This document shows, piece by piece, positions 24,590-35,165 of a stretch of DNA of 64,000 bases (the first letter of the stretch is position 1; each line of letters opens with the position of its first letter). The stretch lies in contig JAPEHQ010000015.1 of NCBI GenBank assembly GCA_027405735.1, forward strand, positions 124,001 to 188,000, given 5' to 3'. Position numbers and translations under genes: made by a program. The notes below the pieces were generated by a model that was given only the letters and a program-made list of their open reading frames with translations, was not told where the DNA came from and did no database searches. This stretch comes from Mucor racemosus (taxonomy: Eukaryota > Mucoromycota > Mucoromycetes > Mucorales > Mucoraceae).

Positions 24590-25329
24590 TACATAAATTA
24601 TGTAAAATATGATGAATACAAATATATATATATATATGTATATACACTAAATGTTCATATCGATATACATGCAAACCTGAGGTGTAATTCTTTGACCTTA
24701 ATTAGTGGAATTATCAAATAGATTGTGTAAAAAGGGTTGTTTAGATACTTTGAAACCAGTTGAAATATGTTAAATTTACGTTTAATTCATTTATGTGTAC
24801 ATAGTATAAACAAAAAAGAAAAACTTTCAGGCATGAAATCAGGGTCAAGATACTCACGTTTAGTCTTTTAGTTCATGTTTTTTTTGTTGCATAACTTTAA
24901 CTCGATATGAAAGTACTTAGATAACTAAAGCCATGTGCTATTGCATACATCTAGCCATTCTCTGCATAGTCATATTTTAAAAATTGTCTGCTATGAAAGA
25001 CCTGTGCAAGTTACAACCCACATAGTGAACGATGGAGAGCTCTGGTTCTAAGATATACTCACTAAAGTTCATATTCAATATATTTAAATTCAATTAAATT
25101 ACAAAAAAAAAAAAAAAAAAACTGTTAATTTCCCTACGGCTTCAATTGAATGAATTAAAAGTATGATGAGGAGAACCATTCAAAAAGTACATGTAATATG
25201 GCAGCATCGTGTAACTTTCTGGTAATGTTGCACTGAAATAGCATAAATCAGTACTTCAAAGTGCGCATTTTGCCAGTTACATGCATTTGCATAGGCTCGT
25301 TATACAATTATTTTCAGACTTCCGTTTTT

Positions 25330-25367
25330 TTGAGATTTTTCGAGGTATACCTCATGAAAAATCTCAA
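25330..25367. repeat. Imperfect palindrome paired with the hairpin at 9782
   Basis: TTGAGATTTTTC at 25330 pairs with GAAAAATCTCAA ending at 25367, and an inner GAGG/CCTC stem closes a TATA loop with a two-base bulge. The flanking sequence resembles that beside the hairpin at 9782-9811. Confidence 0.6.
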
Positions 25368-25688
25368 TTCAGACAAAATGCTCATTTTTGGTGTCAAAAT
25401 GAGATTTTTTACTAAGATATGTATTAGCTCAAAATATTTGCAAAATTGCACTCTTTCATTCAAAGCTATTCAATTAGCAACTCCCCATCCAAATTGTAGC
25501 TCTTTTCTCTAAAAACAAAAAACTAGTTTTTAGACAATATAAAGAAAATTTGCGTGAACAGTTATAAAACAAAAAATGCACAGAGGTAGGGCATAAAATT
25601 TTTTATTAGGTTTAATTATTTTATTAGACATGTTTATTATCAATTTTTTGAAAGAATAATTCTTTAAAGGTTAATTTTTTTTTAAAAA

Positions 25689-25868
25689 ATGTCAAGTCGA
25701 CGAAAAGAAAGCAGTTTTCGAAATAAAAACTTAAAGATTGGACACTCAGAAACCTTGACAGTTTTGATCCATGGCTTTGGATTTAACAACAAAAGACATA
25801 ATTATATTGTAGATCGGTGCATATTTCGAGTCGCAACTACTCATAAATTTAGCACAAACAGAGATTAG
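25689..25868 (+). CDS. Possible 59-residue ORF, unidentified
   Basis: ATG at 25689, stop at 25866-25868. The translation starts MSSRRKESSFRNKNLK and contains LTVLIHGFGF, faintly like the oxyanion-hole region of alpha/beta hydrolases, but nothing of that fold follows. It could be a decayed 5' exon or chance. Confidence 0.15.
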   Translation: MSSRRKESSFRNKNLKIGHSETLTVLIHGFGFNNKRHNYIVDRCIFRVATTHKFSTNRD

Positions 25869-26325
25869 ATATCCCTTTTTCTTTGTTTAAAGGTGCCTTT
25901 TTTCTTTCTTTCTTTTTTGATATCTTTAATAAGGCAAACTCTTTACTTTAACAATAAATGGGAAAAGATACAGGATTCGTAATAATTGATATTCTGCACT
26001 ATTGTACGAAGCTCTGTTTTAAAAGGGTTGCCTCCTCTTTGGAAGATAACGAAATCTATTGCAAGACAAAGGTTTAAATGTAGTAATATCTCTTGATCTA
26101 TTTTTTATTTTGCAGTTTATTTTATTGATTAATGCTATTCTTATGTCTGCAGCTAATATTCAACTTTATCAGAATTTAAAGGGTAATAAAAGTTAAATAT
26201 CCGTCTATATTTTGTACATGGTCTGGATAAACCACCGAGAATCCGCACCGAAGCCAGGATAATCTTTTTTTCTGTTTTCAATTTTAATCAATTGCCTTCT
26301 TTTTATCCTTTGTCCTTGATTCATC

Positions 26326-28480
26326 ATGTTTAGATGTGTTGCATCTAATATAAGGTTAACCCCATTATGCAAAAAACAACCAAATTTACTTTTGCGTACA
26401 AAATTGAATAGTTTGCAACAGCCTTTCTTTCGTCGTTCTTTTACAACAGGTCAAATATGTCGAAGACAAGGGAAGGAAGAATTGAAAGAACAAGTTACTA
26501 CTGCAACAAAGAAAAAGACAGAATCTGGCGAAATTAAAAAGCTGTTTCGTCTTGCAAAACCAGAGAGTAAAAGCATTGCAGGTAAATAGTTTATATATTT
26601 GGTCATGTAAAAAAGCTTATTACTAATGACTACGCTTATACATGTTATGTAATAAAGGTGCCACTGGTTTACTGGTGATATCATCTGCCATCACAATGGT
26701 AAGTCTACAATATTATCTTTTAAACAAAATAAGTTAATGATAAATGAAAAAGTCTGTTCCATTTTCAATGGGTAAAATCATTGACATCGTTACCCATCCA
26801 GATATGGATAGTTACCTTGGTTTAACCATGCCTGAATTTGCTGGTGCATTATCCATGGTATTTGTACTTGGTGCGGCAGCTAATGCTGGCCGTGTGTTGT
26901 TGTTTAGAATTGCTGGTGAAAGAATTATCCAAAGACTTCGTAACGATTTGTATAAAACGATTTTGAAGCAAGATATGGCATTTTTTGATAGAAATAGAAC
27001 CGGTGAATTGATCTCGAGATTATCTACAGATACAGCAATTGTTGGAAAGAGTTTAACTGGTAATGTGAGTGATGGTTTAAGGTAACATAACTAGGTAAAT
27101 TTCTATTTTAAATTGATATCTAATGATCCCATTATTAGAGCATTAGCAACAGCTACTGTTGGTTCTTCAATGATGTTAGTAGTTAGCCCTAAACTAACAG
27201 GTATCATGATGTTAATTGTACCTCCTGTTGCTCTATTTGGTATTGTATATGGTCGCTATGTAAAGACTTTATCAAGAAAGACACAAACTGCATTGAGTGA
27301 AATTACAAAAGTTGCAGAGGAACGCATCAGTAGTATACGTACAGTTCAAGCATTTGCTAAAGAAGAATCAGAACAAAAGCGTTATGGACTTCGTGTATTG
27401 GATGTATTTGCATTAGCTAAAAGGGAAGCATTTGCCAGTGCAGCATTCTTTGGTGGAGCAGGATTATCTGGTAATTTAGCAGTTTTAGCAGTTTTATGGT
27501 ATGGTGGACAAATGGTCATGGAAAATGTTATTACAATTGGTGAATTAACATCATTCATGCTTTACACTGCTTATGTGGGCACTGCTTTGGGCGGAATGAC
27601 ATCCTTTTACTCTGAAATTATGAAAGGTGTTGGTGCTTCGGATAGAATCTTTGAATTGTTAGATCGTAAAAGTCCCATCAAACTTGAAAGTGGTAAAATA
27701 TTGAATGATGTAAAGGGAAAGATCAAGTTTGAAGGCATCAATTTTAGTTATCCTACTCGTCCTCAATCTCATATTTTCAAAGACTTTTCATTAACTGTTC
27801 AACCTGGCACTGTCATTGCTGTTGTTGGTCCTTCTGGTTCTGGAAAATCAACAATTGGATCATTATTACTTCGTTATTATGATCCTAATACAGGCAACAT
27901 TTATGTCGATGATACTAATATTAAGGATATCAATTTACGTTGGTGGCGTGAACAAGTAGGTGTTGTATCTCAAGAACCAACATTATTTGCTGGTACAATT
28001 GCCGAGAACATCGCATACGGTAGAGAAAATGCTACATTAGAAGAAATTGAGGATGCAGCCATTAAAGCTAATTGTGCATCATTCATCAATACTTTTGCTG
28101 ACAAATATGACACTCTTGTTGGTGAGCGCGGTGTTAGCTTAAGTGGTGGACAAAAGCAAAGAATTGCAATTGCTAGAGCTTTATTAAAGAATCCTAAAAT
28201 TCTTATTTTGGATGAAGCAACTAGTGCACTTGATTCTGAATCTGAAGTTTTGGTTCAAGAAGCATTAAATCGTTTGATGCAAGGACGTACTGTATTCACA
28301 ATTGCTCATCGTCTTTCTACTATTCGTTCTGCTGATCTTGTTGCTTGTTTAAGTGATGGTGGTGTTGCTGAATTAGGTACATATTACGAATTGTTAAACC
28401 TGGAAAATGGTGTATTCCGTAAACTTGTCGAGTTGCAATCACTTGCTGGACCTGAAGAACAAGAAAATGAAGAAAAATAA
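26326..28480 (+). CDS. Mitochondrial ABC half-transporter (ABCB10/MDL1-like)
   Basis: Predicted 655 residues from four exons: 26326-26581, 26658-26698, 26753-27081 and 27139-28480. The basic N-terminus (MFRCVASNIRLTPLCKKQ, then FFRRSFTTG) is a mitochondrial presequence. The transmembrane domain covers about residues 90-375 and includes NDLYKTILKQDMAFFD and RTGELISRLSTDT, signatures of the ABCB10/MDL group. The nucleotide-binding domain has Walker A GPSGSGKST (about 438), Q-loop VVSQEPTLFAGT, signature LSGGQKQR (about 542), Walker B ILILDEATSALD (about 562) and H-loop AHRLST. It should act as a homodimer in the inner membrane. Yeast Mdl1 exports peptides, and ABCB10 is linked to heme and redox metabolism. 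It is convergent with MED22, 103 bp apart. It appears intact. Confidence 0.96.
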
Positions 28481-28504
28481 TACTTGTATTAATATTACAT
28501 ATGC

Positions 28505-28540
28505 TCTCCCCCCTCTCCCCCCTCTCTCCCCTCTCTTATA
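28505..28540 (+). repeat. CT-rich simple tract between convergent genes
   Basis: CTCTCCCC-type repeats fill most of the 103-bp gap between the ABC transporter stop and the MED22 stop. No terminator function is claimed. Confidence 0.7.
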
Positions 28541-28583
28541 GACAATTTTATATATTCAAATGTTTATTAAATGTTTCTTAAAA

Positions 28584-29094
28584 CTAAACATCTGTCAATG
28601 ATCGATAAAATACTGTTTCTAAATCATACACCGTTTCTGCTAATTCTTTCTTCATTAATTCCATTCGTTCTTTAATAGCTGTTGTATTTTCAATCAATTT
28701 TTCTGATCTCGTTTGCCGTAAAGTTGTCAAAGTTTTCGTGTCATTCAACAGTAAATTTTGCTTTAATTCTCCAATTAAAGACAGTAAAGATTCGCAAGAC
28801 CTAACAATTTGTGCAGATTGACTCTCTATTTGATAGCCTTCTTGAGCAACTTTGAATTTATCCTTATCTTTGTTCTATCGTTAAACGGATAAATATATTA
28901 TATAATTTTATACCCTGGACAATTATTATTATTATTATTATTATTATTACCTCTCCAACTTTTACGATATCTGTAAAACAATCTACAAGTTTACCAACAT
29001 CATCATCGATTCGTTTATTATATTGATCCTCTATTTGAAGTAAAACTGGTCTTGGCCCAGTTTGTGTTGTATTGAATTGCGGTAATGTAGCCAT
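28584..29094 (-). CDS. MED22: Mediator complex subunit 22
   Basis: Predicted 144 residues from two exons (28951-29094, 28584-28874), with a 76-nt intron that starts in a (TAA)n microsatellite. Family features: QIEDQYNKRIDDDVGKLVDCFTDIVK at the start; QIESQSAQIVRSCESLLSLIGELKQNLLLND in the middle, which is the conserved Med22 helix-turn-helix pair; and a coiled-coil C-terminus. MED22 sits in the Mediator head module and contacts Med11/Med17 at RNA polymerase II promoters. The start MATLPQFNTTQ was chosen because upstream in-frame residues do not resemble the family. The stop codon of the IDH subunit gene lies 118 bp upstream on the same strand. Confidence 0.9.
28921..28949 (-). repeat. (TAA)n microsatellite in the MED22 intron
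   Basis: About nine ATT/AAT units start within the 5' splice site region of the single MED22 intron, so the donor reads GTAATAATAA. Confidence 0.9.
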
Positions 29095-29212
29095 TTTTAT
29101 GATATGAAAAACAACAGGAAGAAGAACGCGATACAATATTTTGAAAGACAGAGTGTATTTATTTTAAATGTAAGTAATAAAATAGTGTATTAATTAAAGA
29201 TTTTTATAGTAT

Positions 29213-30735
29213 TTATAAAGAGCTAATGACAGCTTCAGTGAATTCCTTGGTAGTGCTAGTACCTCCAATATCAACAGTTCTAGCTTTACCAGTGTTAATG
29301 GTCTCATATACAGCAGAAGAAATCTTATTGGCATGCTCATCCAAGTTTAAATGTCTCAACATCATGACTGAAGAAAGAAGCATGGCAGTGGGATTAGCAC
29401 TGTTTTGATTTTGAATATCAAGAGCAACATGACGACAACCCTAATTTATCATGTTAATATCTATTGGATTCAATAAACCATCCGTATTCAACTTACAGGC
29501 TCAAACATGGCAAATTCACGACCAATGTTACAACCAGGAATCAAACCAGGTCCACCAATCAAACCAGCGCCCTGAATAGAAATAAAAACGTTATTGAATG
29601 ATTCATAAATATAATGCATATTTCTGATACTTACAACATTGGAAACAATGTTACCGTACAAATTGGGCATAACCATAACATCAAATTGTTGTGGGCGAGA
29701 GACAAGTTGCATAGCAGTGTTATCGACAATCATATCATTCACCTCAATATCGTGGTGAGCATATTCCTTTGCGACATCACGACAAGTACGCAAGAAAAGG
29801 CCATCTGCCAACTTCCTATATTTGGCAATGAACTTAGTATATAAAAAGATAACCAAATAGATCAATTAACTTACATGATGTTGGCCTTGTGAATAATAGT
29901 AACCTTCTTACGGTTATTCTTTACAGCAAAATCAAATGCAAAACGAGCAATACGCTCGGTCTTTGCACGAGTAATAATTTTAAGAGATTCAACAACACCA
30001 GGAACAGACTAATTATGATATCAATTATGTCAGCATATTATTATGTAATTTGCCATATAAGCACAATATATAGATCAAAAAAGTTACACGACATTTACCT
30101 GATGTTCTAAACCAGAGTATTCACCTTCGGTATTTTCACGAATGATGGCAATATCAACATTGCTTAAACGAGAATCGACACCGGGAACATTCTTACAAAG
30201 AGATAACGAAGCGTACATGTCTAAATCTTTACGCATGCTAACATTGAAAGATTTGTGGCCCAAACGAGAAGTGGGAGTGAAAAGTGTACCCTTGATACCA
30301 ACCTTATTACGACGAAGAGATTCAATGGATTCTTGGAAAAGAGAATCATTTTCTGAAGTCAAACCAGATACATCATATTGCTCAAATTCAACAGGAACAT
30401 TGGCGGCCTTGAAAACATCCTTGACGGAACCAGAGAGTTCTTGACCGATACCATCACCGGGAATGAGAGTTACGGTGTATTTACCTCCATATTTCTTGGG
30501 GAAGATCTATTTATGACTTATCTAAGTATTTGGATAGTATTTACAGAGAAATATAGACTTACGCTTTTTTGTTCAACGGGAGCAGGAACTGGGATGGAAG
30601 TAGCTGAAGCAAATGAACGAGTGGCAATCTAATAAGCGGTTTTAATTGATAATTTCTTTGTGAATTGATAAAATAAAAAGTTACCTTTTGGATAGCAACA
30701 ACGTTAGGCTTAGAAATGAGCTTGGAAGAAAGCAT
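29213..30735 (-). CDS. IDH1: NAD+-dependent isocitrate dehydrogenase, regulatory (IDH1-type) subunit, mitochondrial
   Basis: Predicted 380 residues from seven exons: 30685-30735, 30563-30628, 30099-30506, 29875-30008, 29635-29815, 29497-29571 and 29213-29440. The presequence is [25 protein letters not shown]. It is followed by [97 protein letters not shown] and [29 protein letters not shown], and GNIVSN in place of the catalytic GDILSD metal site, place it with the regulatory yeast Idh1/mammalian IDH3B subunits. It pairs with a catalytic subunit (not in this window) to convert isocitrate to 2-oxoglutarate in the TCA cycle, with AMP or ADP control. It appears intact. Confidence 0.95.
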
Positions 30736-32489
30736 CTTTATGGATTAAATGGTAAAGAAAGAGAGAAGAAGAAGAGAAAAGAGTTACAAACACGGGATTA
30801 CCCTTATTTTGAATGATTTATCCCAACTCGCCCCGCCTTTTAAAAATGATTGGGTCCAAGTGGGCTAAATGATTAAACCGTTATTTGTGCCACCGTATAT
30901 TTTATCTAAGGATAAATAACAGGGTTCGAAATGTATTGCCCTGCCAAGATTATACAATCTTTTTTAAATCTATCAATTCAACATATGGTAAATTACATTG
31001 TACATTTGAGCCATCAGTAATTATTGCCTACGCTGGAAAATAAATTGATGGAAGATGTTTTGATTTACATACAGGAAGAAATATGAAAAGAATGGTCTAA
31101 ATAAAATGTTTTGCCGTATATAACTTAAACGAATTTAGGGTCTTGTAACATGAGATCTACTTGTAGTTACATTTATCTCAAACGCGTAATCACTTTTGAT
31201 CTGCTTTTTATGGGTATTCATATTGATTTCTTGGGAATATGTTTTAAAAAAAGAAGATTTGCTTCATGTGCTGTTCAATGTGAATGAATAGCTGATTGTA
31301 ATCATTTTGCGGGGAATTGCAACTAATTGTGGGGAAGAATGGGAAACCGTTTAGTACGACACTCGTAGAGTTGTAAGTGAATTTACTTGAAGTTCAGACG
31401 ATTTCCATGAAACTTACATTTTCAATATAGAAATCTAAACAGTAAGTAATTGACAACACATAATACAATTTACAATAAAGAAAAAACTCTAAAATTATAT
31501 ATATATATATATAAATAAGCAAACTCGAGGCTCGAGGCAGATGTGTAAATACCAAAGCCAAAATCTTTTTCTCACAAAATTCAATAAAATATGCGGTGGG
31601 TTCATAAACACCGTTTCTTATTATTTTGCTATTGAATACTTTGTAGCAAACTAAAATTATGTAACTTGTACCTGAAGTATTTGAATTTAATACAATTGCA
31701 AAATATTTCATTTACCATGCATTACAAGCTACAGTAAATTCTTTGGAAACTGAAGTTTAGATATTTACTGCTAATTATTTCGGCAAGAAATCAAGGTACA
31801 ATGCTACTTTTATAATAAAACTCGTGCATCTTTGATGGAGAAACACGAAACAATGTAAGAAAAGACGAATACCCAATTCATGGCAGAATCTGGTGAGTAT
31901 TTAGACTCCCATCGTATACCAGAGGGATGATCCGACTAAATCTTTAGTCAATAAAATTAAAAGAGATAAGAGAGTATACCTACAGTTGTAAAAAGTAGGT
32001 TTAGATGATTTTAGGAAGGGCTTCGTTTTTCTCGCCCATTATTGAGTCGATTCTCATCAATGTTTTAAAAGGATGTACCCTTTCCTCAATAGCTATTGAT
32101 ACATGATGTCCCAAAATAAAAAAAGTCAATATCAGACTATATGTACATTGACCTGACACTGACCTAACATTGTAGACCTAAAATTGGTCTAAAATTGAGC
32201 AAAATGTAACGATTTGTAATTTTGGACTAATAACAAAGGTGGATAATATGTTTATAGATATTATTCTTGTTATTCTAAATTGGTGATCGCTGGATTGATG
32301 AAGGTTAATGTTTTTATTTGTAAATTAAATATTTATTAGTGAATAAATATAAGTAAATTAGGTGCAGCAAGACAGGTAAATCTACAAGGGATCTGTAAGG
32401 ATTTCCTTGGAGTATTTATATATGGAATGAGGAGAGATTTTGCATGAATGAAACTGAAATGTTTGACTCATTACTAGCACACAAAAAAT
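30736..32489. other. Intergenic region
   Basis: Upstream of the IDH subunit gene and before repeat A2. AT microsatellite at about 31495-31513. The 105-codon minus frame at 31394-31711 has no recognisable features. No gene is supported. Confidence 0.5.
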
Positions 32490-33690
32490 AATATAAAATC
32501 AATTATAAAATGTAAACTCTAGAATTGGGGTACCAATTTTTTGTATCAACAAGATATTTATATCCAACTAAAAACTACTCTGCATTTTTATTTTTGTAAA
32601 AAATATTGATTTGTCGACAAGATAATCAAAATAATAATTCACATTACAGCTTAATCCCTATGATGACTGAGTTCCAAAGTTGATTTGTTGTTGTTGTTGT
32701 ACCTTTAAAATCGGTCAAAAAATGATGCAAAAATCAAATTTGTTGAAAAGCTTGTGAACTGCAAAGTAAGTTGCATCAGCGTATTGAATGTTTTTTGTAC
32801 ATATTTGAATTTCTCATACATCTAAACAAAAAACAAAAAAACATTTCACATTAAATTTTGCGTAAAATACAATTGAAATTTTGGAGGTTTTCTGAAGATA
32901 TACATCAATTTTTATAGAAATATTTGAAATATAAAAAATAGAAATGATGCGCAAACAATTTATCTATCGATTGAGCTATTGCAAAAGTTTCTAACTGCAT
33001 TTTTCGTAGAGAAAACACCATTTTTGTCCAATTTTTTTTCAGATTCAGAATTTTGGATGAGGGTATACAAGGGGAAAATGAATGCTAGAAATGAAGGTAT
33101 CTTTTTGTACACATTTTTGAGGATATCTCCTCGAAAAATTGATATTTTAAAGAACTCTAAATTGAGTCCTAGAGAGCTTTACGAGCTTAATGACATGAAT
33201 GCAGAAAAAATGTTGATCAATTTAGCCAATATTTTGAAACCTACTATAGAAATGCCCAAAAAAAATGAAAAAAAATAAAGGTGCTCAGAATTTTTTTATA
33301 TTTGAATATGTTATAGAGCACTTTAAAACAAGTAAATTTTATTATTGGAAGGTGATAGTATAGCTTAATGTTTTCTGGAGATATGAAGTCTCAAATTTTC
33401 AATCCATTAGTAGTGAAATACGCGTAAAAAATCTGAAACCTTAGCACTGAAAAATTAATACCAACTGCAAAAAATAGGATATTTCCTGACACTTGTTTTT
33501 GAATTAAAGCTGAACATATCAGGTACATTGACATATAATTTTTTCTTGGTGTTATTTAGTGAAAACAAAAAGTAGAGCAGGGATAAAAAGTGAGACCCAG
33601 TTTTCAAGCAAAAAGCAGTGAATTTTACGCGTTTTTGAGTCTTTCGTGAGATATAAAATATTTTCAAGAACGGGTACATCGCACACTGTG
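32490..33690 (+). repeat. Dispersed repeat family A, copy A2
   Basis: Direct copy of much of the segment at 19540-20700. The core at 33000-33130 is nearly identical to 20030-20160. An open frame at 32979-33278 (99 codons) parallels the one in A1, with one in-frame 3-nt insertion and mostly amino-acid-changing differences outside the core. Confidence 0.8.
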
Positions 33691-34233
33691 CTATACCTTT
33701 TCTATGTATCTAGGACTTGAAACCAATTGGTTTATTAGGTGGCTCAATGCCATGTTTTCGGGTATATGCGTACTTGATAAAATTGGAGCGATAGGCACAA
33801 GGATGACACTAAATCTCCGAGAAGAAAGCCCTAAGGAGCACATTCATGGGTTCAACGGATTTATTTGAATTAATGGCATACCTATTGAACAGAAATATAC
33901 CAACATGGAAATTCATTGCACCTCAAGTACATGCAGACATTTTTTATTTTAATTGATTCATAAAAATAAAAAATAAAAATACCCACTTCTTATACCGATA
34001 GATTTACAGTAAATACAACAGATCAAGAAGTTTTATACAACAACATTATAGTGGTGATTGTATACATGTGCTTTTTGTGAATGGTGAATTCTGATATCAA
34101 GTGAATACACTTGTGTATGTGTGTAAAAGCTGAGTGTCGAGATTAATTCACAAACAGGTTTAACAGTTGTTGTATAATTGAATGATGGAAGCTTCAATAT
34201 ATCAGCAAATCGAAAGATTTTAATTAGAAACCA
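33691..34233. other. Intergenic region
   Basis: Nothing recognised in this AT-rich gap between repeat A2 and the unknown ORF. Confidence 0.5.
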
Positions 34234-34797
34234 TTGTTTCTTTATTCTTTTATGGTTTATATTAATTGGGAAGCTTGTTTGTCTGCAGTATACTTACAAA
34301 TTTTTCAATGGTATTCAGTTCAATCTGTAGCTGAATATCTTGATCATCTACGCTGTTACATTATCCACGATTCAAAAAAAAGGATGAGTGTACCAGTTTT
34401 AATCAGCACCCAAATACCAGCATCAGAAATGGAACGTTTTCAAGGTTGTTACATTTATGAAGGTGTTGGTGATTGGGGCTTCAACTTGGATAAACTAAGT
34501 TGGATGTTGTTCAGATTAGATAATCGGTCATCGCTTCGAGTAACACCCTCGACAATAGAACTTGAAATCTTGAGTCTTATTCATGATTTGCGCAAGGCGA
34601 TTGAAAGTAACGTCGATTTTATTGATGAAGGTGCATTCGAAAGTCGTTATGGTTTAATCTGGAAAGCAGAAAAAGAGGAAGAAGAGCATGATGTGACCAA
34701 ATGTTCCAATGTCTTTTGCCAATATTATAAAGATAGCATTGTTTATGTTTCTTGTCTTTTACTAGGAAAACCTTCTATTATTAAGAATAATAAATAA
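34234..34797 (+). CDS. Uncharacterised protein, up to 187 aa
   Basis: The longest open frame in the region without a known family. From the ATG at 34234 it reads MFLYSFMVYINWEACL. A second ATG at 34252 is an equally good start. The body looks like real protein (QWYSVQSVAEYLDHLRCYI, ERFQGCYIYEGVGDWGF, TIELEILSLIHDLRKAIESN), with mixed helix-type composition, an acidic stretch EKEEEEHD near residue 150 and two Cys pairs near the end. No signal peptide or clear membrane segment is seen. The 5' end might be truncated, because no TATA or good leader was found. The function is unknown. Confidence 0.45.
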   Translation: MFLYSFMVYINWEACLSAVYLQIFQWYSVQSVAEYLDHLRCYIIHDSKKRMSVPVLISTQIPASEMERFQGCYIYEGVGDWGFNLDKLSWMLFRLDNRSSLRVTPSTIELEILSLIHDLRKAIESNVDFIDEGAFESRYGLIWKAEKEEEEHDVTKCSNVFCQYYKDSIVYVSCLLLGKPSIIKNNK

Positions 34798-35165
34798 ACG
34801 CTCAGGTAACACTAGCCTACTACTGTTCGTAATGGGCACTAATAGTACCAACGTGAGATATCTCCATTTTAAATTCTTCTAGTACTAGTGACTAAAGAAA
34901 AAAGCTGTCCATTATTCATGGTAAAAAAAGTATAAAAAGGCACTCAAATCTTGCATTTGACGAACTCTTTGTACTTCTGTCTTGTGCTCATATCGGATAA
35001 ATCTTTCGCCTTTTACTAAAGATTTCCGTGGATGCGAGACACAAAGGAAGATTACCCAAATTTTTTGTTATCTTAAGAAAGAATCCTTTTTTAAAGAAGG
35101 ATTTTTACTTTATTTTATAAAAATGAATGAAAATGAAAAGAAAAAGAAAAAAAAAATAAAGTGAA
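34798..35165. other. Intergenic gap
   Basis: Nothing recognised apart from poly(A) at about 35141-35158, next to the 3' end of the kinase gene. Confidence 0.5.

Larger units (their letters stand above)
24590..26325. other. Intergenic region with hairpin repeat
   Basis: Contains an AT microsatellite (24623-24644), poly(A) at about 25102-25122, an imperfect palindrome at 25330-25367 and a 59-codon frame at 25689. Nothing else is recognised. The last 100 bp should carry the promoter and leader of the ABC transporter gene. Confidence 0.4.

Noticed and set aside
28864..29136. Longer MED22 start including 14 extra residues
   Set aside because: The extra N-terminal residues do not resemble the family, and the ATG at 29094 gives the normal length.
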